NCBI GenBank assembly: GCA_031213475.1
Contig: JARUPZ010000027.1
Coordinates: forward strand, 4,396,569-4,460,568
Length of the DNA: 64,000 bases
Direction of reading: 5' to 3'
From: Nereocystis luetkeana
Lineage: Eukaryota > Sar > Phaeophyceae > Laminariales > Laminariaceae
The translations under genes were made by a program, and so were the position numbers. The notes beneath the pieces were generated by a model. The model was not told the origin of the DNA, ran no database searches, and saw nothing but the letters and a program-made list of their open reading frames with translations. Positions 24,356-37,288 of the stretch are shown here, piece by piece (positions within the stretch are counted from its first letter, which is position 1; every line of letters starts with the position of its first letter).

Positions 24356-27300
24356 GCTTCTGCTGCTTCTGCTGCTGCTGTTGGTACTGTGGGCGCTGGT
24401 CGTGTTTTAAAGGTGATCGACCGTATCCTGTACAAGCTGGACGACCTCGTCCGCCCTTACGTGCACAAGATCCTGGTGGTGATCGAGCCGCTGCTGATCG
24501 ACGAGGACTACTACGCAAGGGTAGAAGGTCAGGGTTTTTTTTTCTACGCAGGGGAGGCCATGTAGTCGGAGTAAACCCGCCGCATATGCTCGACCTGTAC
24601 ATAGTGTCGTGATTAGATGCCATTTTTACATTATACGGTACGCTTCCGTCGGGGATTATTTACTCGATGTCGGCTCAGTTCCTGGCTATCGTCCGCAACG
24701 AATCCAACCCAACTCTACCCAACCCAACCCCCCAAATCAAACCGACCCAACCCTGCCCAACCCAACCCAACCCAACCCCCAAATCAAACCGACCCAACCC
24801 TGCCCAACCCAACCCAACCCAACCCCCCAAATCAAACCGACCCAACCCTGCCCAACCCAACCCAACCCAACCCAACCAATCAGGTCGCGAGATCATCAGC
24901 AACCTGGCGAAGGCGGCGGGGCTCGCGACGATGATCGCCACCATGCGGCGGACATCGACAACCTGGACGAGTACGTCCGAAACACCACGGCTCGCGCTTT
25001 CGCGGTGGTGGCCTCGGCGCTGGGCATCCCTGCTTTGCTTCCCTTCCTCAAGGCGGTGTGTCAGAGCCGGAAGTCTTGGCAGGCGCGGCACACGGGGATC
25101 AAGATCGTTATGCAGGTGGGTTTTTTATCTTCTCGTTGGTGTTGGGTGTTGAGGCTGTTGGTATTGGGGTAGGGGGTGTTCTTGTTGTGATTGATGGTGA
25201 TTTGATTGTTGTTGTTGGGGTTAGGGTTGTTGTTCTTTGGGTTGGATTGGTGTTGGTGTTGGTGTGGGGTTAGGATTGTTCTTGGGGTTGGGGTTAGGAT
25301 TGTTCTTGGGGTTGGGGTTAGGATTGTTCTTGGTGTTGGGGTTAGGATTGTTCTTGGGGTTGGGGTTAGGATTGTTCTTGGGGTTGGGGTGGTTTTGTTG
25401 GGGTTGGGGTTGTTGCTGCTGGGGTTGGGGTTGTTATTGGGGTCAGGGTTATTGTGTCGTTGGGGTTGGTGGTGGTAGTGGTAGTGGTGTTGATGTTGGT
25501 GTTTTGTCGTCGTGTTTCATGCTGTTTTGGTTGTGCTTGATGTTGGTGTGCTGTAGCTAATGTTGTCCTTGATTGGTTCGTTTTTGTTGGTTTGTGTTCG
25601 TCTGTTTTTATTTTTTGCACGTATGCTTTTATGTTTGCTTGTTTGCTTGTTTGAGTACTTGTAGTATTTGTTTTGTTGGCGAACCCTCGATCGTCCCTGA
25701 AACCTCCCCCGCCCTCCCTTGCCCCCCCCCTTCTTTGTTACGTTGTGTACATGGTGCGTCATGATTGACGGCAGATCGCTATCTTGATGGGCTGCGCAGT
25801 GCTGCCCCACCTGCGTCAGATGGTTGAAATCGTGGAGCACGGGCTGGTCGACGAGCAGCAGAAGGCAAGAGCTTTGCGAACTATTTTGTGTCCATTTGTT
25901 GTTCGAATCGCGTGACGTTTGCTTCTGCCCTGCGTACGAAGTATTTTGCGTGTTTCTCGTTTTTTGCGGCGCAGGCGGTGGGGTAGGGGGATGTGAACGT
26001 TTGTGCCTCGTAGGTATACATTGGTGATGGTGAGTGGTGATGGTGATGTTCTTACATTATTCAACCATGGCGATGAACGGTCATGCCACGATGACGAGGG
26101 ATGAGAGGCGATTGTTTTTTTTTTTATGGTCTGAATGTTTTGTTGATGGTCTAAAGGCGGAGCTGCGCGGGTAAGTCAATTGAAAAAGTGCGATCCGACG
26201 GTGCTGTTTTTTCTTTTTTTTGAGAGAGGGGAAGGGAGGACGTTTGCCGAGGTATATGTATATACGAAGTTCTTCGTTTTGGGTGAATGAACATGTCCGC
26301 CAGTGATGATGCGATTGTTTATATACCGGTTTATGTCATTTCGGAGCCGGCAGCGACATCGACACCAGTCGCAGCGGATACTGCTTTCAGCGGGCGTCAA
26401 CGACAGCCACATCGCACTTATTTATATAGCCATCAAAAGACATTATCACCGACGCGCTTACACTGCTGTAGCGGTTTAGCCGCTCTCCTCTCCTGTCGTG
26501 TTGGGCGGCTCCTGATGCATCCCCCCCCTCCCCCTCCCCCTCCCCCTCTCTGGCCATACGACTACGGCCATGCATGCTATCGAGTACGCCCCCGCCTCCC
26601 CCCCCCCTGGTCGGTGAAACCCGATATGCCCCGTCCCGGCATTGTAGGGATGCGAGCGTCTATGGTCATACGACTACGGCCATATGATCATACGACTATG
26701 ATACGGCCATGCATAAGATCGAGTACGTCTCTCCTATCGAGTACACCCCCTCCCCCCCCGTCCCCCGCGCGCTAACCAGTTCCCGGTACACTGCGCTGTA
26801 CTATAATAACTGTGCCACACTGCTGTGATGCACTGTGTACGTACAACAGGTCCGCACAATCACAGCCCTGGCGCTGTCCTCGCTGGCGGAGGCGGCGCAC
26901 CCTTACGGTATCGAGAGCTTCGACGCGTGCTCCGGCCGCTGTGGAAGGGCATCCGGACCCACCGCGGCAAGGGCCTGGCGGCCTTCCTGAAGGCCATCGG
27001 CTTCGTCATCCCCCTCATGGATGCCACGTACGCTAACTACTACACAAGGGAGGTTATGGTCATCCTCATCCGAGAGTTTCAGGTACGTGGGTGGGTGGAT
27101 GGATGGATGGGTGGGTGGGTGGGTGGGTGGGTTGATTTTTTTTTAATTATTATGGTTGTTCGTTTTTGTAGTGGTTTTTGTTGTTGCTGGGGTGGGAGGT
27201 TGGCTGCTTTTCGCTTTGGTTTGTTTATTGGTGGTTTGTTTTGTTTCGTGCATTCATGTATTTTTTCTGCGTGGCTACGAGGACCGAGGATGTGCAGATT

Positions 27301-30300
27301 TGGTACTGGTTATAGTTTGGTGTTTAGCTGTTGATGCGTTGATTGGTTGGTTGGATCGGTTGGGTGGTTAGTTGGTTGTTCGGTTGGCTGATTTGATTGG
27401 TTGATTATTTGGTTGGATGATTTGATTGGTTGGTTTGATGGTTTTTGCTTCGGTTTGGATTGGTTGTCTCGTTGGTGGTCGCTCGGGTGGTTGGTTGTTC
27501 GGTTGGTTGGATGTTTGGTTTGTTGGTTTGTTTGTTTAATTTCTCTTTTTTTTTCGATCCGTGTGGTTGTTGGTATCGGGCGAGAGCCAGTGCCTACTTG
27601 TCATGCCTCGAGTTGAGATTTCCTGTTGCAAGCTGCTCCCCCAAGACTTGTAGCACCATCGTTGATGTGGCTGCGCGTGAGTGGATGTGTTGCGCGGCGT
27701 GATGTAACATGTATAACATGGAAGGTTTTATCGCCCACCTGCTACGATTTTTTTTAGCAAATTACCAGTACAGCATGTTGTGCTAGGTGCCTGATGCCAG
27801 GCATGTACCTCTGGTATAGAAAATCACTCTTTGTGACGAAGCCGAAAATGAAAAATGAAGAATATCGAAGCACTGTAATAGTAAACTAACAATTTCGTGT
27901 GATTTCCCTCTCCCGCGGCATTCGCCCTCTCCCGCTCTGCCCGTGTGTTTTCTCGGGGTGTCTCTACTTGCACGTTTACGTCGGTCATGGCGCTGGTGGT
28001 GGTGGTGGTGGTGGTGGTACCATGCCATGTCGATGAACACATGGGTGATGGATGGACGGATGGATGGAATGGATGGATGGTGATGGAATGGATGGGCGGA
28101 ATGGATGGATGAATGGGCATTTGGACGGACGGGTGGATGGCTATATTGATGCATTGATGGGTGGATCGATGGATGGAATGATGGATGGATGATGGACGGA
28201 TGTGTTGATATATTAATGGATGGATGGATGGATGGTTACTGAACCCAGTCCCCCGACGAGGAAATGAAGAAGATCGTACTGAAAGTGGTAAAGCAGTGCG
28301 TCGGTACGGACGGCGTGGACGCGGCGTACGTGAAGGAGGAGATATTGCCAGAGTACTTCAGGGCCTTCTGGGTCCGCCGCATGGCCCTCGACCGCCGCAA
28401 CCACAAGCAGGTTGGTGAGGGGTAGGGTGGGGTGGAGTGAGGTGAGTCGTGGTGCGTTGTTTCGCCAGGCTTTGATATGTAAGCCCAGCGCGCCCGCGAC
28501 TTTGACGTGCCTTCTTTGGTTAACTGGTTTTGATTCGAATCGTGTATACTATAACGGGGGGACCATAATTAATAGGACCAAAATATTGTTAATAGCAAAA
28601 ATAGCGAAATATAGAGTTTTTTGTGTGTACCGTAGGTCCTATCTAGTATGGTCCCCCGTAATAATAGGGTGCCAGGGTAGCACGACGCCATCGGCTGTTT
28701 TTTTGCCGTGCACGAGCGGTCGGGTTTTTTTTTTGCTGTATGCTGCTGCAAGGGTGTGTTTTCCTTCTTCCCGTTTTTGTCCTCGCTCCTCGTTTTTTAC
28801 GAGAAGATAAGGCAGCCCGCCTACGACTGGGCTGCCTTTTTTCTGGCGGATGGTGGTGATCTGAATCGTAGCCTTTTGCATCAGGGTGGAGCGGGGTGTT
28901 CGACGTCGTCGTGATGGTGGCTGTGTACGTACGGTTTGGCATTTTTTTTCTTGGTTCTAGTGTACGTGTGTTATCATATGTACGAGTTTCTTTTCCGTTT
29001 TAACTCTTCTTGTATTTTCTCTCTCTTTCGCATTTGTGTGTTTTCTATTTATTTTCTTGTTTTGTTCAGAAGGTCGACGGTGTTGTTTAGTATTTGTGTT
29101 GCTTTACTATCAATGCTTTACTATCAATATCAATAGTTGTGGATAGACGCGTGCTTTGTTTGATTGTTCGTCTGCTGGTTCGTTTTTTTTTTTCTCGTTC
29201 ATACGGTGTTCCTTTTTTTTTCCTCAATGTTCTGACGCGAAACTCGATTTTGAAAATATATGTATATATATTATATACCTGGTATGTTTTATAGGTGGTG
29301 GAAACAACGGTGAAATAGCCAACAAGGTTGGCGTGTCGGAGGTGATCAGCCGCATCGTCGAGGGCCTCAAGGACGACAACGAGCCTTACCGCCGCATGGT
29401 CATGGAAACAATCGAACAGGTGGGTGTGTGTACATACGAGGAGGGAGGAGGAAGATGAAGGGGAAACGTGGCGTGGTAAGGGGGGCGGTATACTCATGCC
29501 GTGCATGGCCGTAGTGGGGTGTGACCATTAATGCCCTCGCACCCCTACAGGGCCGGGACGGAGCACGTCGTCGGGTGGGGACGGAGACTTTGAACACTCT
29601 ACTGCCGAAAAAATTGGTCCATACTTGGGTTTCCAATGCGTTTGGCCGTCTCCGAGAACGTGGGTGGGTGCGGTCTGGAGGGGATGGAGTTGCAACAGTT
29701 TTTTTTTCTTTCGAGATTTTATTTTTTCACGAGATAAAGGGCAGGGATTAACGGACATGCGCGAGAATGCCGCATAATGTCTTACCGCGCTGACCGGCAA
29801 TATAAGCTTCGATTGATGTTGATGTCAGAGTCCCAATAGTGCTTATATTCTGGCTCACCTCTGACCGAAATATAGCTCCGTTTGGTGTTATTATTAGTAG
29901 CAGAGTCCAAAAGGGTGATTGTATTCTCCTTCATCTGTGTCGGGAATATAAGCTCCATTTGACATTACTATTAGAGTCCAAATGGTGTTTATATTCCGGA
30001 TCAGAGTAGTACCAGGCAGCATCACGAATGGTGTTTATATTCCGGATAACGGTAGTACCAGGTACCACTCTGTCCGAAAATATAAACACCGTTCGGGCGT
30101 TCCTATTGCCACCGGAGCGGACCTTACATTCAATTCATACCCTAAACTGTCGTAACATGGCTAGACAGAGGGGTAGATAGGTGTGCGAGGCAGCGCAAGA
30201 AAAAAATACAAAACGTCATGGGGGAGGAGGGGGGCGGGTGTCTTGTCCATTCGAACCCACCTCGTCCCAGCGTGTACTATTTAATACATGCTGCAGGCGT

Positions 30301-32099
30301 TTGGGTTTTGTAATGATTTGGTTCGCGTGGGTGAAGTTTTTGTTGTTGCTTCGCGTGGGTGAAGTTTTTGTTGTTGCTGACGTGTAGACCTGCAGGTAGT
30401 ACCAGGTGTTATATTACGGGGGACCGTAGTTAATGGGACCAAATATTGTTGGTAAAAATGGTTAAATATATAGGTTTTCATGTATACCATAGGTCCTATT
30501 AACTATGGTCCCCCGTAATAGTTAAGTAGAGCAGGGTATCGTTGTATTTATACCTGGTACTGAGCGAGGCGCTAGCTTATGCTATGCTATAGCGCACGGT
30601 GCGGTGCCGTGGGGTGCGGTGCGTTGGTGGCGCCGGTCTCCTTTGTCGGTGCCACGTGGCAAGATTACTGTAGCTCGAGTAGCGCGTCCTGAGTTCTGAT
30701 CTACCCGTGCCATCCGTTGCGCCGAGGTCGAGTATAGTAAACCGGTAAGTTCCTGCCATGATTGGACACCTCGGACTGGTAGGTGATCGATTCTCATTCC
30801 ATCGTCTATTCGTACATTTCTCAAGGCAGATGTTTGTATGACCTGTATGTACGTGTGCATCATGTTGCTTTTGGGTGGGGGCCGTATACGTAGTCTAGCC
30901 ATGATCTGCTGTAAGACAGGTTTCCTTGGTTGTATGTACTGTACATAGTCATTGCACGGCATCTCCCAACGGCATGTTAGGATCTAGATGGTATGTGTGA
31001 CCTGTGGATAAAGCGTGTTCTTTCTGTACGATCTGCATGTCGGATGGGTTTCGTTTGTATCAGCCCGACAAAGGCTCCAATCGAACGGCTGTACAATATT
31101 GCTCCCCATGTTGACCTACGGACCCCCCCCCCCCAACGTATCTCGGCCTCGCACAGGTGATTCAAAACCTGGGCGCTGCCGATATCGACACCCGCCTAGA
31201 AGAGCAGCTTATCGACGGCATCCTCTTTGCCTTCCAGGAACAGGTACGGGGCACACGGGGGGGGGGGGGGGGGGAGAGGGGAGGGGAGGTACTCATTTGT
31301 TGCTTGCCTTAGTCATTTGACCATATTGACCACACATCCCTTCCTATACGGAGCACCGTTCCTACTCCCTAATACCAGTACTCGTATAGAGACACCGCCA
31401 ACAGTTGGGCGCTCGATTTGTTTTTTTCCCATATATTGCATGAAAACGGTTTGTTTGTCTTGTCCTCTTCCTGTTTCGGAAGGGGGGGGAGGGGGGGTAC
31501 ACATGATACTGTGGCGTTTTTTTCTAACAGTTTCGCCCCGGCCGGCGTTTGAGTAGGAGTGTGTGCCTCGGTGTGTAGCGTCAAAACGCGTCGCGTGCTT
31601 GTGTGTGTGACTTTTTGTAGATGTGCCTGGTGAAAGCGGTGTCTCTACATGTGTGTATTTTTTTGTGTGCGTCGTGTATGTGGTCCTTGGTGTGTTTCTC
31701 TGTTTCTGCCTCTTCGCGGGTGTCTTCCGCCTTTAATCCTTGTGTAATGCGTCTGCCTGTTGGTGTTTTCTGTGTGGGTGTCTCTGCGTGTGTTTATACG
31801 TTGCGTGTGTTTTTACGTGTATCGCTTTTATGTGTGTCTTTCTACGTGTATCGCTTCATGTGTGTCTTTCTCTACTACTGTAGTAGGTGTATTTCTGCAT
31901 ACTGATAACAGTATGTGTGCCTGCCTGCCTCACCGATGGCCCAACTCTCCCTGCCCCCACTTGACACCCCCTCTCATGGAACTCCCTCATCACCGCCGAC
32001 GCCTCTCTCTCCGGCGGTAACCCCTCTAGGGCTGCATGCACCCACTAAAATACTTCAAAATAGTTTGGACATTTTTTTACTGTAGCACGAGCAAGCGCT

Positions 32100-32133
<34 letters not shown>

Positions 32134-35100
32134 ACCCTTACGGGCCACGTTCATTTCCTGGCCACTCGTGTCTGTCCGGACGTACGTGCAGACGGAGTCG
32201 GAGACGTACACGATGCTTAACGGCTTCGGCACCGTCGTCAACGCTTTGGGCTTGCGCGCCAAGGCTTACTTGCCGCAGATATCGGGGACGGTGAAGGTGC
32301 GAGAGATGGCGGGGCAGGGTTTTTGACGAGAGGGGAGGGGAGGGGGGGGGGGGGGAGGGGGATACTCGGTAGGAGATATGTACTCGATCTCATGCATGGC
32401 CGAGTCGCAGAGGGAAGGAGGGGGGAATTATTTTCCTTGTGAGCATGATCGTTGCCGTTGCTTGTTTCGACTGGTGTACGTGCTCATCGGAAGTGGCTGT
32501 GAGCCAGNNNNNNNNNNNNNNNNNNNNNNNNNNNNNNNNNNNNNNNNNNNNNNNNNNNNNNNNNNNNNNNNNNNNNNNNNNNNNNNNNNNNNNNNNNNNN
32601 NNNNNNNTCGATTGATTGGGCTGTTTCGTTTTTGCTGACGTGAACATTTTTGCCAAGCTTGAGGTATGTGTGGGATTTTTCGCCCGCGTTGGTGTTGTAT
32701 TCACTGCTGCTACTGCTCCTATCTGCCGCTGCTGCTGCTGTCGTGGTCGCAAATGCTTTTGTGGAGGGGGGGGTCGTCAATAAGGTAGAGGAGTCTTGCT
32801 TAAAGCGAGGGTGGCGTTCGAACGACAGCAGTTACGCCTCGGAGAAATGATCGATTCCTACGTCCATGTTATCAATCGTTCAGGGCGGATGGGCTGTATG
32901 ATCTGTTATGATGTAACTCACCTTGCCGGTGGGAGCCGTATATCCTGCATGATTTAACATGGCATGCTTCCTGAGCTGGATAAGTACTGTACAGAACCTG
33001 CACACCATCCCAAATTGCAGGTTAAGATCTAGATGATCTAGCTGTAGATGATCTATCTGTAGATGGTTCGTTCGAGGTGTGCTGGCAGTTCAATTGGCAC
33101 CCGCAGTAGTAGCGTAGCCGCTGGAGTAGGACACACGACCAGTGTACTAGGGACGTGAACCACGCCCGGCCACTCTTACGCGTACTCGGGGCTGCGGCTG
33201 CCGCTGCTGCTGCCGCTGCTGCTGTCGCTGCTGCATTCCCCTATGTCATCAAGTTCATGGGCTGGTGCCCGCTGGCTGCCTTCGGATAGAGTTTTTCAGT
33301 GTCAACTGTGAGGGTGGCACGTTGTGGCTTTTTTACCTTTGCTTGATTACTTGGCACAAGCCTTTCACACGCCCGATAGATCACGATCTACATGATATAT
33401 CAATAGATAAATCATCTACAAATATATCATCTGTATCCCAGCCTGTGTCCCGTAATAATCTGTTGCGCAGGATCTGTATTGAGTACAGATCCAACCCAGG
33501 AGACATGTGCTACTGTGTATCATGCAGACGATACGGCGCCCGCCCGGCAACATGAGCTAGATCATACAAATCATACAGATCAAGAACCTATCTATCTGCC
33601 CTGAAGGGGTCAGCTTTTACCTCACGGTCGGTACATACGCTTTGCTGGCAACGAAGCCAGCAGCTGGTCGCAAATAGATGGCAAGAGGGTTGGTATCGCC
33701 TCTCCCTCTCTCTCGCTTTCCCCGCCCCCCACCCACTCCCTCCCTCCCTCCCTCTTCCCGTGCACTCTTGCGCCTAATAACTTCTTTTTTTTCTTTGTTC
33801 TTCGTCGTTTTTTTTGTTATACACGATGTCGATCACGGCAAACCCCCTCCCTTCAATCTCGTCCCTTTTTTGTTTGTTTGTTTGCTTATTTTTCTGTGTT
33901 TCTTGTCTTCGATTGCTCCTTTTTTGTTGCCCCCGTGATCCACAACCGCCGACGATCGTCGCGGCGGGGTGTTGGCAGGCGATCGTCAACGTGATCGGTA
34001 TGAGCAAGATGAAGCCCCCCATCTCGGAGCTGCTCCCGAGGCTGACGCCCATTCTTAAGAACAGACACGAAAAGGTAACAATCAACAGCCGGCCGCGATA
34101 TTTTTAGGGTTTATACGGCCTAACAGTGATTCACGGGTATTTTTTTGTAGATGTTGGCGACGGAATATTGTGACAAGTAGCAGGTACATTTCGATAAAAT
34201 TGAAAACAGCGGCTGTGAGATCGAGGATTTCGCCGAAGCGCGTATTTGCGAGCTGTGTGTCACACATCGATCGCGCTTACTCGTGTCAAACGGGTTTTGG
34301 ATGGCCTCATGTATGGAAAACACGATATGGCGCGTCTTGCGACGAGGAAGCATTTCATTGGTCTAAGGCGACAGCATAAACAGCGATACATCAGGTGGGG
34401 CAGAGTCCGCCTTCCGCCTCTCGTTGTCCACGCTCATGGGTCTCTTGCTCTCTCTTTTTCTCTCTCTTTCGCTTGCTATTTTACTCTTGCACTTGTTTCT
34501 ATGGCCATACGACTACGGCCCATGCATGATATCGAGTACACCTATCCCCCCCCCCCCCCCCCCTGCCCACCGCCCTAATGATCTCCCACCGCGCCGCGTT
34601 TTTGTTTGTTTGTTTGCTTCTTTTTTTTTTGTCTTGCGCAACGAAAAAGGTGCAAGAGAACTGCATCGACCTCGTGGGGCGCATCGCCGACCGTGGGCCT
34701 GAGCACGTGAGCGCTCGGGAGTGGATGCGCATCTGCTTCGAGCTGCTGGAGATGCTGAAGGCGCACAAGAAGGCCATCCGGCGTGCGGCGGTGAACACGT
34801 TCGGCTACATCGCCAAGGCCATCGGTCCTCAGGACGTGCTGCACACCCTCCTCAACAATCTCAAGGTGCCGACATGTGGACCACCGGGGAGGGGACCGGG
34901 GGTGGGGGGGGTACTTTCGCCATGCATGGCCGTAGTCGTATGACCGTAAGACCCTCGCATCCCTGTTGCGGGGGGGCATATTAAATGGGACCCTACGGTA
35001 AACACAAAAAACCTACCACTATTGCGGGGGCCATATTAAATGGGACCTACGGTACACACAAAAACCTACCAGGTATAGGGACCCTACGGTAAACACAAAA

Positions 35101-37248
35101 AACCTACCACTATTGCGGGGGGCCATATTAAATGGGACCTACGGTACACACAAAAACCTACCAGGTATATGTTTCGCTATTTTTTTTGACAATATTTGGT
35201 CCTGTTTAGTATCGTCCCCCGGAACAGAGAGAGCGGGGAGTGACGGCAGAGAGAGAGAGAGAGAGAGAGATAGTACTAGCAGTAGAGAGATGGAGAGATT
35301 TTGATAGGTGGATGGGTAGTAGGCACCAACTCTACTCTAGAGTGGGTGGGTATAGAGCACAGATGGGCACGTCGTACCTGGTACATCGTTTTTTTTTTTT
35401 TTATAGGAGCTCGTTTCTTGGTCGCCTGGTATATAGTGCGAGGCTCTTCCACCGAGAGGGGGAAAACGCACAGATGCAGACATCGAAGCAAGGCACACCA
35501 GAATAGCACACAGATGACGGAAGGCACCCCACCCCGCACGCTGTTTCTAGCCTGTTTTAGGTTCGCTGTTTGCCCGTTTGTTGCAAACGATGTCTGCCCT
35601 TTTGTTGCAAACGATGTCTGCCCTTTTGTTGCAAACGATGTCTGCCCTTTTGTTGCTCTGGCTTCATCTCGAAAAAATTCGTGATCAGTGATCGAATGAT
35701 TTAAGGCAAGCAACAAATGAGTACGCCCCCCCCCCCCCCCGCCGCCGCATTGTAGGGATGCGAGGGTCTATGGTCATACGACTACGGCCCATGCATGATA
35801 TCGAGTACATATCTCCTACCGAGTCCCCCCCTCCCCCATTGTCAATGGTCAAAAGACTAAGGCAAGCAACAAATGAGTACGCCCCCCCCCCCCCCCCCCC
35901 CCCACCCTCTGGCCTGCTACGTACCGCCATCCCGTTCACTTACCTGGCGGCTTCCTTTTTTTTCCAACGCATTGTCGCCTACCCACTCACCCACCCACTC
36001 ACCCACCCACTCACACGCACGCACGCACGCACGCACGCACGACAAAAAAAAACCCGGCCGTACGAACTTCCAGGTCCAGGAGCGTCAGAACCGCGTGTGC
36101 ACGACCGTGGCCATCGCGATCGTCGCGGAGACATGCGCGCCCTTCACGGTGGTGCCTGCATTGATGAACGAATTCAGGGTGCCGGAGCTCAATGTCCAGA
36201 ACGGCGTCCTCAAGGTGAACGAAGGATTTATTTATTCACGTGTTTGTTTCAGGGCTGCTCACGAGTCATGTCGTGTCCCGGGCCCGCGGGTCGGGTCAAA
36301 CGGTCTTCAACATGGCACCGGTCCGGTCGCGTCTAGCCAGGGGGTTTTGAATACATAATCACAGGTCGGGTGGGGGTCAGGTTGAGGTAACCAGGCCCGA
36401 CCCGATCCGACTCGCGAGGTTTGCCCCGATCTGTGAACGGCTCTGCTTTTGTATTCCCTTTTTTGTCTGTCGTCGATGTTACTTTCCACCGTTCCTTGTA
36501 GTACGAGTTGTAGTCGCAGGAGCTGTGGTTACGCGTTTATACCTCGCCCTTTACCAAGAGCATCTGATCTACGGACTGTTTCGGTTTGGTTTGGTTTTGT
36601 TTTGGCTCGCCTCGTCGTCCACATTGCCTGTTCGTGCACCATTCCCGACCCTGTTGTCGAAAAAGGATTTTGATCTAGGATCACGTGTCGTTTTTTTGTT
36701 TTGTTTTTTATTGAGGGGCGGGGGGAAATTTTCACCGCCTTTTTGTTCCCCTGTTTTGTTTTCGTCCCTCCCGTCGCTGTCCTCATTTCTCGAAACCCGA
36801 AACCGTATTTTTCGAAAATCGCCAGGCCCTCTCATTCATGTTCGAGTACATCGGAGAGATGGCCAAGGACTACATCTACGCCGTGGCCCCCCTCCTTCAG
36901 GACGCCCTCATGGACCGCGACTTGGTGCACCGTCAGGTAAGCACGGAACCCCCCCCCCCCCCCTTTCCCCTCTCCTTCCCCGCCCACTATCAAAATATCC
37001 CCACGCACATGGCGCTTCGCCAAGCTTGGTGCATGCAATGTCTGCCTGGTCGGTGGAAGCCCAACGCGCCCCGTCCCGGTGTTGTGGGGAGGCGAGGGTC
37101 TCTATGGTCGTACGACTGCGGATATGCTTGACATGAGTGCACCCCCCTGTGCTCCGTCTCGAAAGGGATGTGTGGTCAATGGTTAAATGACTAAGGCAAG
37201 CAGCAAATGAGTATCCCCCCGCCCCCCTAAAATGAGTACACCCCTCCC

Positions 37249-37288
<40 letters not shown>

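Noticed and set aside
24609-24900. Pro-Asn-Gln-Thr repeat peptide upstream of SF3B1 exon 10
   Set aside because: It is the CCCAA intronic array read through into the exon. The family protein has no such segment.
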